Of a stretch of 64,000 nt of DNA, positions 1 through 9,037 are shown one piece after another. Source of the DNA: Acidobacteriota bacterium. Lineage in GTDB: Bacteria > Acidobacteriota > Terriglobia > Acidiferrales > UBA7541. Within the stretch, counting starts at the first letter, position 1; the number at the start of each line of letters is the position of its first letter. The notes beneath the pieces were generated by a model. The model had not been told where the DNA came from. It did no database searches and was given only the letters and a program-made list of their open reading frames with translations. The DNA is taken from positions 26,060 through 90,059 of the forward strand of contig PMUS01000097.1 of the NCBI GenBank assembly GCA_003166795.1, read 5' to 3'. The translations under genes were made by a program, and so were the position numbers.

Positions 1-140
1 GCGGCGGTGACGAGTTCGAGGGGCTCTAGAACGAACCGCGCGAGGGCGCGGTGCATGACGATCACGCCGCCGCGGTATCCGCGAAAGCGGCTGCGGTCGG
101 CGAATCTCGGCGGCTGCTTCCCGCCGACTGGCGGCGCATG
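1..140 (-). other. left margin; possible start of a further operon gene
   Basis: On the minus strand, beyond the stop of the YaiO-like gene, one reading frame stays open to the window edge. It would contain a GTG and then an ATG at about 66-57, giving a protein beginning MHRALARFVLEPLELVT. The third positions are GC-rich as in the neighbours, so a sixth gene of the operon could start here, but the visible part is too short to identify and no clear ribosome-binding site is seen. Confidence 0.2.
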
Positions 141-144
141 GCGA

Positions 145-1005
145 TTAGAACTCTTTGAAGAGTCCAAAGCTGCCACCGCCTCGCTGGTAGAAGGGGCTGT
201 GGTAATAGTCCGCCACGAAATTGAACCCCCAGTTCTTACCGGTCCATTGGCGCCACGTGACCGTAAGGCTCTGGCTCTGGAATCGTGTCAGAACCGTGCT
301 CGGCGCGACGAGTTGATACGCCTCCTCCCCGAATCCCGCATTGACGGTGACGTAGTGATGTTTGTTGGTTCCTTCCGTGACCGCGACGAATCCGGCGGGT
401 GAAAAAACGGAGTTGGGATCGCTAATGGTGAACCGGATGCCTTCCTCGATGATCCACGGTTTTTGGAAATAGTAGTCGGTCCCAAGGAAAAGGCTTTGGT
501 CGCGGTGGACGTCCTTGGCGGCGTAGTATCCGTAGCCGAACGTGGCGACGAGTTGCTTTCGCGAAAGCAGTTTGTGGTTGACGAATGTATCGGCGCGGAA
601 GCGGGGCCAGAAAAATCCCCCGGTGCTGGAACCGAGCGTAAGCGAAGCGTACCAATCCGGGTTGAAGTTGTACGTGTCGCCGGCGGCCAGGTACACGCCG
701 GCATCGCCGAATTCGTGCTGGCCGTTGATTTCTCCGCTCCAGGTGTTATTTCCTTCGGCGAAGATGCCGCGAGCGTAGCCGCCGCTCCAATGGCCGAAGC
801 CGTTCGAGAGTTGGAGATAGCTGCTGCCGACCTCGACAAAGTTGGTGACCGCCTTGTCGGGCGGCGGCGCGACTGGAACGTCCGTGCCGGGTTGCTGAGG
901 CGACGACGTGGTGGTCGAATCCTGCTGAGCACTCACGACCAGCGCGGAGGCGCTGCTGAGGAACAGAGCAATGCCGATGTTTAGGATGCAGCGGCTGCGG
1001 CTCAT
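145..1005 (-). CDS. YaiO-like outer-membrane beta-barrel protein
   Basis: This 286-residue protein has a signal peptide (about residues 1-27, ending near VVSAQQD). A body of alternating amphipathic strands rich in Tyr, Phe, Trp and Gly follows, and the protein ends in Phe (LFKEF), the usual signal for outer-membrane barrel insertion. The order of aromatic strands (SSYLQLSNGFGHWSGGYAR, then TYNFNPDWYASL) resembles the YaiO family, which is often found beside polysaccharide genes. Its start overlaps the stop of the upstream deacetylase-like gene by four bases, so it is translationally coupled and is the last complete gene of the operon. I infer a role as an outer-membrane component for export or surface attachment of the polymer. 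The barrel call is firm; the transport role is inference. Confidence 0.72.
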   Translation of the reverse strand: MSRSRCILNIGIALFLSSASALVVSAQQDSTTTSSPQQPGTDVPVAPPPDKAVTNFVEVGSSYLQLSNGFGHWSGGYARGIFAEGNNTWSGEINGQHEFGDAGVYLAAGDTYNFNPDWYASLTLGSSTGGFFWPRFRADTFVNHKLLSRKQLVATFGYGYYAAKDVHRDQSLFLGTDYYFQKPWIIEEGIRFTISDPNSVFSPAGFVAVTEGTNKHHYVTVNAGFGEEAYQLVAPSTVLTRFQSQSLTVTWRQWTGKNWGFNFVADYYHSPFYQRGGGSFGLFKEF

Positions 1006-2849
1006 TGGCCAAGCGTCCTGGCTTGCACGTCCAGCAGAGTCCCTTCGCCGGACACCACGAGCCAGCCGTCCCCCTCTTTCCGCACCGCAGCCGAACCGCG
1101 CACGATCACCGGCTCGCTGAACTTATCGGCCGGGAATCTCCATGCCTGATGGGCCAAAGTTTTGGGATCGGCGGCACTGAGAAAAGCGATGCCATCTCGC
1201 TCCGTCAATTTCCACCGAACCTCCTGGCGCGAGTTCAGGAAATTGGCCATCTGAGTCATCGTGTACCAGCGGAAACGGCCCTGAGCCTTGAGCCGAGCCG
1301 TCAGCTCCATCCAGTTGTCGACTTCCTGGTGGAAAGGGAGAATACCGGGCGGGTGGAAGTAGACAAGCCGCACTTGTTCGTGACTGGTGACGAAATCGGT
1401 CAGCGCATCGAGCCACTGCTGGATGACAGCGGTTGGAACGTCCTCGCTAGTCAACTCCTCGAAAGACGCAGCGCGATCCATCTCGGCAATGGGGAACGCC
1501 CACATGTTTTTCGGTCCGCGCCGGCCGTCGCGATAGTCATGGGTCGGGGCCATCCCCGTGTCGCCCGTAAAGTAATAGGCGACAAAACCGTGGTCCTCGA
1601 GCCAGTGAGTGACCCACACGGGCTGGTCGCCATTGGGAGCGGAATATTCGACAACGGGCTTTCCCGTTACCTGCTCGAGAGCAGCCTTGTTCAGTTCGAG
1701 ATACTTCACCATTTCCTTAGTTTCGGTCTCGACGTGCGCCGCGAAATAGTTGTGAATCCAACCGCCGTGGCTCCCGATTTCGTCGCCGCGAAGCGAGTGG
1801 GCGCGCACCAGCGTCTGGCTGACGGGATTGTGGAGGACGTCGAAGCCCTTGCCGTCGCCAATGGCGTAGGTATCGGGACCGGCGGTGACGTCAATGGAGT
1901 AGGGCCCCTGCTGCGCCATCGACCAGGAGTCGAGTTCCTTGAGCGACTGAATGGCGGCGTTCGAGTCCACGTGCCAATCAAGCACCAGGCCGCCGACTCC
2001 GTCCGGCACGGCCAGCAAATAGGGGAGCGACAGCGTATGCGTCGCGAAATATTTTAGAAATGCGTGCAGAGGGAGCCCGTCCGTATTGCTTTTGAGATAC
2101 CCGAGAGGCAGATTCACAAACAGCACGGAGCCTTTCTCATATGAATGCTCGCCGGCGACAACGCCCGCGAGCGAATGCAGCAAAATACGGCCCGAGTAAT
2201 CGCCGGATGTGACGAAGCTGGGGTAGGGTAGGTCGCCGTATTGATAACGGCGAATTTGAGTTTCCACCGGGATGGGCGCGCCGGAATTGCCGGGCAGCGG
2301 TTGGATAAACGGAAAATACTTTCCCGGCGGCACGCCGAGTTCGTCCATCACCGGAATGCCGCCGCTGACGTCGCTCGCCTTGATTGTTGCGGAGCGAAGT
2401 GTCTTATACAGAGCGTAATCAACGCCCGCCAGATCGGAAAGCCGGGAGCGTTCTCCGGAATAGAATCCCTGCAGTGACTCCGCCGCTGCGTCGTAGACGA
2501 GCATCAGGTGACCGCCGGTGGCCACGTAATCGCGGATCGAGCCGACAAAAAGGTCGCTGGCTTGCCCGTGAATCGAATCCGGCAAAATCACGCCCGCGCA
2601 CGGTGGCCTGGGAAAGACGGGGCGGATAAAAGTGGAATCGTGCATGGGGACGACGTGAAGGCCTTCTTCGTTTCCTGCGTCGAGCCACGCGCTGACTTCC
2701 GGCTTCGAGAAGCTGGTGCCGTCGGGCACCAGAAGAATGATGCGATCCGCGCCAGGGCTGAACGGGTCGTGGGAATACCACTCAAATCCGGCTCCCAGGA
2801 AAAGCGCCGCAACAGCGCCGCAGACGAGAATGCGCCGGCGTATCGTCAT
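1002..2849 (-). CDS. membrane-anchored divergent polysaccharide deacetylase (NodB-like fold)
   Basis: The protein has 615 residues and one N-terminal membrane segment (about 8-22), so most of it should face the periplasm. Residues about 35-280 look like a GATase1-like alpha/beta domain (YVATGGHLMLVYD). Residues about 285-540 carry diverged NodB deacetylase motifs: DWHVD at 291-295 for the metal/catalytic Asp motif, SHGGWIHN at 360-367 for the metal-binding His motif, and YSAPNGD near 402-408 for motif 3. A late FHPPG motif follows. It overlaps the genes on both sides by four bases. I infer that it N- or O-deacetylates the nascent polymer made by the linked glycosyltransferase. The fold assignment is moderately sure; catalytic competence is not shown. 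Confidence 0.68.
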   Translation of the reverse strand: MTIRRRILVCGAVAALFLGAGFEWYSHDPFSPGADRIILLVPDGTSFSKPEVSAWLDAGNEEGLHVVPMHDSTFIRPVFPRPPCAGVILPDSIHGQASDLFVGSIRDYVATGGHLMLVYDAAAESLQGFYSGERSRLSDLAGVDYALYKTLRSATIKASDVSGGIPVMDELGVPPGKYFPFIQPLPGNSGAPIPVETQIRRYQYGDLPYPSFVTSGDYSGRILLHSLAGVVAGEHSYEKGSVLFVNLPLGYLKSNTDGLPLHAFLKYFATHTLSLPYLLAVPDGVGGLVLDWHVDSNAAIQSLKELDSWSMAQQGPYSIDVTAGPDTYAIGDGKGFDVLHNPVSQTLVRAHSLRGDEIGSHGGWIHNYFAAHVETETKEMVKYLELNKAALEQVTGKPVVEYSAPNGDQPVWVTHWLEDHGFVAYYFTGDTGMAPTHDYRDGRRGPKNMWAFPIAEMDRAASFEELTSEDVPTAVIQQWLDALTDFVTSHEQVRLVYFHPPGILPFHQEVDNWMELTARLKAQGRFRWYTMTQMANFLNSRQEVRWKLTERDGIAFLSAADPKTLAHQAWRFPADKFSEPVIVRGSAAVRKEGDGWLVVSGEGTLLDVQARTLGQ

Positions 2850-3925
2850 GCTTTGGGAACCACTCGCCCTTCATTTCGGGCCCAGAGCGAACCGAACACC
2901 ACGACGCCCTCTTCCAACTCAATGGTGGGAGCAGCGACGGTTGTGGGATTGTCGGCGGCGCCGCAGTGGGTACCGCACTCGATGCTGACACCCTGCTCGG
3001 CCAGTACAGGGCCGCCAATCCGGCAGTTGGGACCTACGTGCGTGGTGGTAGCGCTAAGCAAGCTGCCATCCACGGACACTCCGGCGTCAATGGTCAAGTG
3101 GCCGTTACTTTTCACGCTGCCGAGCACATGTGCACCTGCGCCGATGTGAAGTTTTCCCCGGGTCACGATGCTGCCGGGAATGACTTCGCCCGCGCGAACC
3201 TCGAGATCGCCGTCGTACAAGGTGCGGCCCGCTGGAGCCGGTGTCGCATCAGCGGCGGCATTCATGGACCGGGACGGAGATTGGCTGGCGGAAGTGTCCG
3301 AGAATCCCAAAACGATCATCGGCGCACCCATGCGTTGAAAGACACAGCCGGACTGCAACTGGATTTCCTGATCCGCGGAGATGCGCCCAAACAGGTCGCA
3401 ATCGTGATCGGCCCGAAATATTCGCGCAGCGTGCGCCCAACGGATGACTTTGCTGCCGCGCTGGAGATGAATGTCCTTGTCTCCGAGAATCGCGCGGAAG
3501 GTGCTGCGTTCTCCGCCGGTCAAATCCCCTACGGCGTAAATTTCCTTGGCGAACGTCAGACCGTCAGGGAGCGCAAGATCGGTGCCGGCGGCGACAACGG
3601 ACCGCCAGGTTGAATCCAGTTTGGTGGCAGCAACAAGGTAGGATTCGCCCGCACCGCCGAGCAATACGTATTCGTCACCATCGGGCAATGTGCCGATAGC
3701 CGTGGCGCTCGACGCAACGCACTCCTGCAACTGAGGGTGCAGCTCGACGGCGATCTTGCGGAACCCCTGGGCGAAGTGCCGGATGTCCCCGCCATATTGC
3801 TGAATCACGTTGAGCGGTTGAGCGTCGCGCTTGAGCCGCAGCTCGACGATAGCCGGCAGCAACGGAGCCACGAACAACAGTGCCGCCGACAAAATCAGAA
3901 CGAGAGTGGCGATCGCAGGGTTCAC
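2846..3925 (-). CDS. membrane-anchored bactofilin-like (polymer-forming) protein
   Basis: I chose a GTG start at 3925 because it overlaps the glycosyltransferase stop as GTGA, like the other junctions in this operon. An ATG at 3958 would add 11 residues. The 359-residue product begins with a membrane helix (IATLVLILSAALLFVAPLLP). A variable periplasmic or cytoplasmic region follows. The C-terminal third is a regular right-handed beta-helix of the bactofilin kind (repeats such as GSIVTRGKLHIGAGAHVLG and VKSNGHLTIDAGVSVDGSLL). Bactofilins form nucleotide-free filaments and often scaffold cell-envelope or polysaccharide enzymes. A membrane-anchored version inside a polysaccharide operon suggests a scaffold for the synthase complex. 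That role is inferred; the repeat region is directly visible. Confidence 0.65.
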   Translation of the reverse strand: MNPAIATLVLILSAALLFVAPLLPAIVELRLKRDAQPLNVIQQYGGDIRHFAQGFRKIAVELHPQLQECVASSATAIGTLPDGDEYVLLGGAGESYLVAATKLDSTWRSVVAAGTDLALPDGLTFAKEIYAVGDLTGGERSTFRAILGDKDIHLQRGSKVIRWAHAARIFRADHDCDLFGRISADQEIQLQSGCVFQRMGAPMIVLGFSDTSASQSPSRSMNAAADATPAPAGRTLYDGDLEVRAGEVIPGSIVTRGKLHIGAGAHVLGSVKSNGHLTIDAGVSVDGSLLSATTTHVGPNCRIGGPVLAEQGVSIECGTHCGAADNPTTVAAPTIELEEGVVVFGSLWARNEGRVVPKA

Positions 3926-5163
3926 GGCGTGGTCCGGAAACGCTCGGTTTTGTCCCAATGAAATTGAGCTCCGGTGATGGGGGCCAACACCTGAGAGACA
4001 AACGCGCGGGAGACGGAGAAAATGCTCACGGCGAATCCAAGCACGAGGAATGGCAGCAGGCAGATGCGCCGGCGCGTGTAGTCCAGGCGAACGGCCGCCG
4101 CGATTTCAAAAAATGCTGCAAAGTTTCCCACCGCGGCGTAGGCGGTGAATGCGAACAGCGCGATAATGCCGTGCAGCGGCACGATACCTTCATAGAAAAC
4201 TCCCAGAGCCAGGAGCCAGCCGACCAATGTGACCGGCGCCATCGCGTACACACCCAGGAGCAGAGTTCCGTCAATGCGTTCGCGGAACGTCGCGCGATGC
4301 TTTCCGAAAAGCAGGTAAAGGCCGTAGGCCGCCAGTGCCTGGTTGTGTCCCTTGGCCCAGCGCATGATTTGCCTGATGCGCACCGGCCAGTTTTCCGGAA
4401 CTTCCTCGTAGCACTCCGAGCGATTCTGATAAACCGTCTGCCAGCCGTTCAGGAGAAGGCGGTAGGTGAGGTCGGTGTCTTCCGTGAGGGAGTTTTCGTT
4501 CCAGCCACCGATCTCGCGCAACGCGCTGAGCCGGACGCCCGCGACCGTGCCGCCATGCTGCGGCACCAGGTGAAGATTCATTCGCGCCTGCTGGTCCACC
4601 TGATAGCCGCCGGACCGTTCGAGGTCGAGCAACCGCGTCAACAGATTTGTGCCGACATTCAGGGGCACGACGCGCCCCATTACGCCACCCACCTCGGGAT
4701 CGAAAAATGGCGCCACGAGTTGTTTGATCAAACCGCTGCCGGGAATGTAATCGGCGTCGAAGATTAGGATCGCTTCGGTCTCGACCAGTTCCATGGCGTC
4801 TTTCAGCGCGGCGGCCTTGCCTCCCTTTCCGCCCGTGCGGTGAAAGGGGCGGATGCGGCCGGGGAATTGTTCGACGAAGCTATCGATGATTTCGCGCGTG
4901 CGGTCGGTGGACCGGTCGTTGACCGGAACGACGAGCATTCTGTCCGAAGGATAATTGACGCTCATCAACGCGGACAAAATATTGGCGACGACTTTCTCTT
5001 CGTTGTGCGCGGCCACGAGAATCGTGACCTGCGGCCAATTGGCCGTGTCCGTATCAATGTAGGGGTGGCGTTGAACGCCAAAGAGGCGATTCAGCGTGAA
5101 CCAGTAGTGGCGCGCCGTATAAACGGAGATGACAAAAACGATGGTGAAGAGGCAATAGATCAT
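3922..5163 (-). CDS. processive family-2 glycosyltransferase (PgaC/BcsA-like)
   Basis: The ATG at 5163 gives a 413-residue protein. The longer frame upstream only overlaps the epimerase gene. Layout: one N-terminal membrane helix (1-15), a cytoplasmic GT2 domain (about 45-275), then about four membrane helices. The catalytic motifs of processive inverting enzymes are complete: NDRSTD at 82-87, DAD at 136-138, TED at 227-229 and QIMRW (QxxRW) at 265-269. The QxxRW box is typical of enzymes that polymerise and push the chain across the inner membrane, such as PgaC, HasA and BcsA. It follows the UDP-GlcNAc 2-epimerase gene by 16 bases, so UDP-GlcNAc or UDP-ManNAc is the likely donor. The enzyme class is firm; polymer identity is unknown. 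Confidence 0.88.
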   Translation of the reverse strand: MIYCLFTIVFVISVYTARHYWFTLNRLFGVQRHPYIDTDTANWPQVTILVAAHNEEKVVANILSALMSVNYPSDRMLVVPVNDRSTDRTREIIDSFVEQFPGRIRPFHRTGGKGGKAAALKDAMELVETEAILIFDADYIPGSGLIKQLVAPFFDPEVGGVMGRVVPLNVGTNLLTRLLDLERSGGYQVDQQARMNLHLVPQHGGTVAGVRLSALREIGGWNENSLTEDTDLTYRLLLNGWQTVYQNRSECYEEVPENWPVRIRQIMRWAKGHNQALAAYGLYLLFGKHRATFRERIDGTLLLGVYAMAPVTLVGWLLALGVFYEGIVPLHGIIALFAFTAYAAVGNFAAFFEIAAAVRLDYTRRRICLLPFLVLGFAVSIFSVSRAFVSQVLAPITGAQFHWDKTERFRTTP

Positions 5164-5179
5164 GGTGTGCAGCCGCGGG

Positions 5180-6427
5180 CTACGCGTGGACCTTTTCGGG
5201 GCGCGCCGCGCTCGCGTCTTCCACGGCGTCGCTTTTGCGGCGCCGAAGCGGAGGCCTCGGCGGAAGTTTGAATTCCTTTTCGGGCTCAAGCAGGGGCATT
5301 TTCCCCTGGTGCCAGCGGGTGATGGCCTCAAGAATTCTCTCCGCCGCCCTACCGTCCCCATACGGATTTTCGCCCGCCGACATGTCCAGGTACGCTTCCT
5401 TGTCGGTAAGGAGACGTTCCGTTTCGCGCACGATCGCCTCGCGCGACATGCCGATAATCCTGGCCAATCCGAACTCGGAGGCTTCGGGACGCTCGGTAAC
5501 CCTGCGTAATACGAGCACGGGCTTGCGGAATGAGGGCGCTTCTTCCTGGATTCCGCCCGAATCGGTGAGGACCAGGAAACAACGGCGCAGCAGGCTGACG
5601 AACGTGATGTAGTCGAGCGGCTCGGTGAGGTGAATTCTGTCCGTGTCGCCCAGCAGCGAGTGGATCGTGCTGCGCACGTTCGGATTCATGTGGACCGGAT
5701 AGATCACGCGAATGTCGGGGTGCGCCGCCACAAGGTCCTTCAATGCCAGGCACATGTTTTGCTGGTCGGTTCCTAAGGATTCGCGGCGGTGGGAAGTGAC
5801 CAACACCAGGCGCGAATCGTCCATGGGAATAGCGGCAAGAGGAGTGTTCTCCCAGGAATGCGGCAACTCGCTGAGCCCTCGCAGCGCGTCCACAACCGTG
5901 TTTCCGGTGACGACGATTTTTTCTGCGGGAACTCCTTCGGCGAGTAGCGCGTCACGCGAGTTGGCCGTGGGCGCGAAGTGAATTTCAGTTACCACCGAAA
6001 CCAGCCGACGATTGGCTTCCTCGGGGAACGGGTTGTAGATGTCGTGGCTTCGCAGGCCGGCTTCGACGTGCCCGACGGGAATTTTGCAGTAGTAAGCAGC
6101 CAGTGCCGAAGCAAAAGCAGTAGTCGTGTCTCCCTGGACCAACACCATGTTGGGCTCGAAACGATGGCATGCGTTTTCCACGGTGTCGAGAACGCGGCCG
6201 GTGAGCGAATTCAAAGTCTGATTCGGACGCATTACGTCGAGATCGAAGTCCGGTTTGATTTTGAAGTAGTGCAAGGCGTGGTCGAGCATGGTGCGGTGCT
6301 GCCCTGTATGCACAACTGCCGTTTCAAATTCCGACGGGCGTCGGCGCAATTCATTGATGACGAGGGCTAGCTTGATTGCTTCCGGACGTGTTCCCAGCAC
6401 TGCGACAATCCTGCAAGGTTTACTCAA
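5180..6427 (-). CDS. wecB: UDP-N-acetylglucosamine 2-epimerase (non-hydrolysing)
   Basis: It interconverts UDP-GlcNAc and UDP-ManNAc. The N-terminus reads KPCRIVAVLGTRPEAIK, the family hallmark, and further conserved blocks are HTGQHRTMLD, VQGDTTTAFA, HVEAGLRSHDIYNPFPEE, VTSHRRES and LTDSGGIQEEAP. I prefer a TTG start at 6427, nine bases after a CAGGAG ribosome-binding site and right at the family N-terminus. A GTG at 6562 would add about 45 residues unlike the family. The product (415 residues) is longer than the usual 375-385 because of a basic, Pro/Arg-rich C-terminal tail. It is the first gene of the polysaccharide operon, transcribed away from the hybrid kinase, so it probably supplies the sugar nucleotide for the downstream synthase. 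Confidence 0.92.
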   Translation of the reverse strand: MSKPCRIVAVLGTRPEAIKLALVINELRRRPSEFETAVVHTGQHRTMLDHALHYFKIKPDFDLDVMRPNQTLNSLTGRVLDTVENACHRFEPNMVLVQGDTTTAFASALAAYYCKIPVGHVEAGLRSHDIYNPFPEEANRRLVSVVTEIHFAPTANSRDALLAEGVPAEKIVVTGNTVVDALRGLSELPHSWENTPLAAIPMDDSRLVLVTSHRRESLGTDQQNMCLALKDLVAAHPDIRVIYPVHMNPNVRSTIHSLLGDTDRIHLTEPLDYITFVSLLRRCFLVLTDSGGIQEEAPSFRKPVLVLRRVTERPEASEFGLARIIGMSREAIVRETERLLTDKEAYLDMSAGENPYGDGRAAERILEAITRWHQGKMPLLEPEKEFKLPPRPPLRRRKSDAVEDASAARPEKVHA

Positions 6428-6771
6428 TGGCGCTAACTCCTGGGGAAGGGGAGTCCCCACGGCGCCTGATGGAGTGACGCCGCTGGAATCATTTTCCCAT
6501 GCCTGATGCAGAGCGGATGACCGTCGTAGCGGGAGAGTTAGCGAGGATGCGCAATCGTGCACTAGAGAGACTCGCTTACGCGCGCGGGGAGCGTTAGGCA
6601 GGGTTGTGCGTCACCCGTTCCGATCTGAAACTGTTTTTTTTGAATTGAGCGGGGAACTGATACCGAAGATGGTTGTCGAATCCTTGTGAAGTCATGCCCA
6701 ACTGCAGCCGATCAATTCTTTCAGGGACTTGCAGTTAACCATTTGCCGGCTAGGTCCTGACAGGAGCAGTT

Positions 6772-9024
6772 GTGAAGGAGACCAATTCGCATCAGGACCA
6801 GGGTGTGCCGGCTGGGCACTCGTCCGCCAGGTTTCGCAGAATTGAAAGGCGGGAGTGGTGGCTCTGGTCGTCCGCCATTGCGGTCAGCCTGCTGCTTACG
6901 GTCGGGCTGAGCTCGTTCATCATGCCGCGGTTGTGGAACGCGGACGACAACTTCATGCGGTTCTCGCTGCCACAGGCGGTGCGCGGCCTGCTTGGACTGG
7001 TTCTAATTTTCGATGTGTACACGGTCTATCAACAACTGCAGATCCATCGCATCCGGCGCCAACTGTCGGTGAGGGACGAGTTATTCCATCTGATCAACGA
7101 GAACGCTGCTGACATGATTGCGGTCGTGGACATGGAAGGCCAGCGAATCTACAACAGCATGGCCTACCAAAAAATTCTGGGATACTCGCCGGAAGAGTTG
7201 AAAGGATCTTTCGCATTTCAACAAATTCATCCGGAGGACCGGCCGCGCGTGCAGGCGGCCGCCGAGCAAGCGCGCCGCACCGGAGTCGGCATTAGTTCGG
7301 AGTATCGGATCCGTCACAAGGACGGGACGTGGCGAACTCTGGAATCGACATCGAACGTGATCCACAACGCGAAAGGCGTCCCGGAAAAGCTTGTCATCGT
7401 GAACCGGGACATCAGCGATCGAAAGCGGGCGTCGGAGGCCCTGCGGCTATCGGAAGGCAGTTTCCGGTCGATGATCGAAAATGCGCCTTATGGAATTTAC
7501 CGCGCGACCGCCGCGGGACAACTGCTCCGCGTGAACCCGGCGCTGCAAAAAATGCTCGGGTACGACTCACCGGGCGATCTGCTGGAAATGAACTTGGCCA
7601 GGGACCTCTACGTTGAACCGCAGGAGCATCAGCGAATCCTCGACGAGCTTGCCGCGCGGAAGAGCTTCAAAGATATCGAGGTCGAATGGAAGCGCAAGGA
7701 CGGCGCGTTGACCAAGGCGCGGTGCAGCGGCCTATTGGTAAAGGACGAGGCAGAAGAGGAAGCCTTTTTCGAAGTGTTTGCGGAAGATGTGACCGAGAAA
7801 CGCCTGCTGGAGCGCCAGCTTCAACTCGCTCAAAAGATGGAAGCGGTCGGAAGGCTTTCCGGAGGGATCGCGCACGATTTCAACAATTTGCTCGGGGTGA
7901 TCATCGGCTATAGCGAAGTGCTCAAGAAAAAACTGGACGTTTCAAACCCCCTGCGGGAACACGCCGAAGAAATCGAAAAAGCCGGGCAACGGGCTGCATC
8001 GCTTACGCGCCAGCTGCTCGCGTTCAGCCGCCAACAGGTGCTGGCGCCCGCTGTCCTGAATCTGAATGCACTGCTCACAGATATGGGAAAGATGATACCT
8101 CGGTTGATCGGCGAAGACGTTGAACTGGCCTTGCAGCTCGATTCGAAGCTCAAGCTCGTGAAAGCGGACCAAAGTCAGATCGAACAGGTTGTGATGAACC
8201 TGGTGGTCAACGCTCGGGATGCCCTGCCACAGGGCGGCAGGCTGGTTATCGAGACAGCGAATGTAAGTCTGACTCCAGCGTACACGCTGCAGCACCCCGG
8301 CTCGAGAATCGGACCTTACGTGATGCTCTCGGTAACCGACAACGGCACGGGCATGAATTTGGAGACGCTGACACACCTCTTCGAGCCTTTCTTCACCACG
8401 AAGGAGCGCGGCAAAGGAACGGGGCTTGGCCTCGCGACGGTTTACGGCGTGGTGAAACAGAGCGGCGGATACATCTGGGTGGATAGCGAAGTGGGCAAGG
8501 GAAGTTCCTTCAAAGTGTACCTACCTCAGATCGACGAGCCCGTGTGTACGCCTGTCCTGGCCGCACTGCCGGCGAAGTCTTTTCAGGGGGCGGAAACCAT
8601 TCTGCTGGTGGAGGACGCCGACGCGCTGCGAAAACTGGCGCATGCCTTGCTGAAAGAAAACGGCTATCACGTGTTGGCGGCGGAAAACGGAGCGAAAGCG
8701 CTGGAGATCGCAGAGCAAAAACAAGGGCGGATCCACCTGCTGCTGACGGACGTCATCATGCCCGGAATGAACGGCCGAACGTTGGCGGATCGCCTGGTCG
8801 CACAGCACCCGCGGCTGAGGGTGCTCTACATGTCGGGCTACACGGACAGCGCCATTGCGGACCATGGCGTACTCGAACCGGGAACGTACCTGCTTCACAA
8901 GCCCTTCACTGAGGAGGCTCTGATTCGGAAGGTGCGCGAAGTGCTGGACGCGGAAGCGCCTGGATTGTCCACCCCGAAAGATGCAGAGGTTTTGGCCGAG
9001 AGCGAATCGCGCAGGACGCGATAA
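6772..9024 (+). CDS. hybrid sensor histidine kinase (2 TM, 2 PAS, HisKA, HATPase, receiver)
   Basis: A GTG start follows a CAGGAG site. The 750-residue protein has two N-terminal membrane helices (about 29-50 and 68-86) with a very short external loop. Then come PAS domains (about 100-217 and 225-340), a HisKA dimerisation domain with the phospho-acceptor in GGIAHDFNN (His368), an HATPase domain with GTGLGLATVYG, and a C-terminal receiver with the phospho-acceptor Asp660 (LLTDVIMPGMNG). The small periplasmic exposure suggests sensing by the cytoplasmic PAS domains or by the membrane itself. A receiver-PilZ gene follows 13 bases downstream, a likely phosphotransfer partner. It is divergent from the polysaccharide operon. 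The domain calls are firm; the stimulus is unknown. Confidence 0.9.
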   Translation: MKETNSHQDQGVPAGHSSARFRRIERREWWLWSSAIAVSLLLTVGLSSFIMPRLWNADDNFMRFSLPQAVRGLLGLVLIFDVYTVYQQLQIHRIRRQLSVRDELFHLINENAADMIAVVDMEGQRIYNSMAYQKILGYSPEELKGSFAFQQIHPEDRPRVQAAAEQARRTGVGISSEYRIRHKDGTWRTLESTSNVIHNAKGVPEKLVIVNRDISDRKRASEALRLSEGSFRSMIENAPYGIYRATAAGQLLRVNPALQKMLGYDSPGDLLEMNLARDLYVEPQEHQRILDELAARKSFKDIEVEWKRKDGALTKARCSGLLVKDEAEEEAFFEVFAEDVTEKRLLERQLQLAQKMEAVGRLSGGIAHDFNNLLGVIIGYSEVLKKKLDVSNPLREHAEEIEKAGQRAASLTRQLLAFSRQQVLAPAVLNLNALLTDMGKMIPRLIGEDVELALQLDSKLKLVKADQSQIEQVVMNLVVNARDALPQGGRLVIETANVSLTPAYTLQHPGSRIGPYVMLSVTDNGTGMNLETLTHLFEPFFTTKERGKGTGLGLATVYGVVKQSGGYIWVDSEVGKGSSFKVYLPQIDEPVCTPVLAALPAKSFQGAETILLVEDADALRKLAHALLKENGYHVLAAENGAKALEIAEQKQGRIHLLLTDVIMPGMNGRTLADRLVAQHPRLRVLYMSGYTDSAIADHGVLEPGTYLLHKPFTEEALIRKVREVLDAEAPGLSTPKDAEVLAESESRRTR

Positions 9025-9037
9025 GGGAGATCCTCAC

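Noticed and set aside
5164..5361. N-terminal extension of the glycosyltransferase frame beyond 5163
   Set aside because: The added 66 residues overlap the epimerase gene and are basic low-complexity sequence; the family begins at the membrane helix after MIYC.
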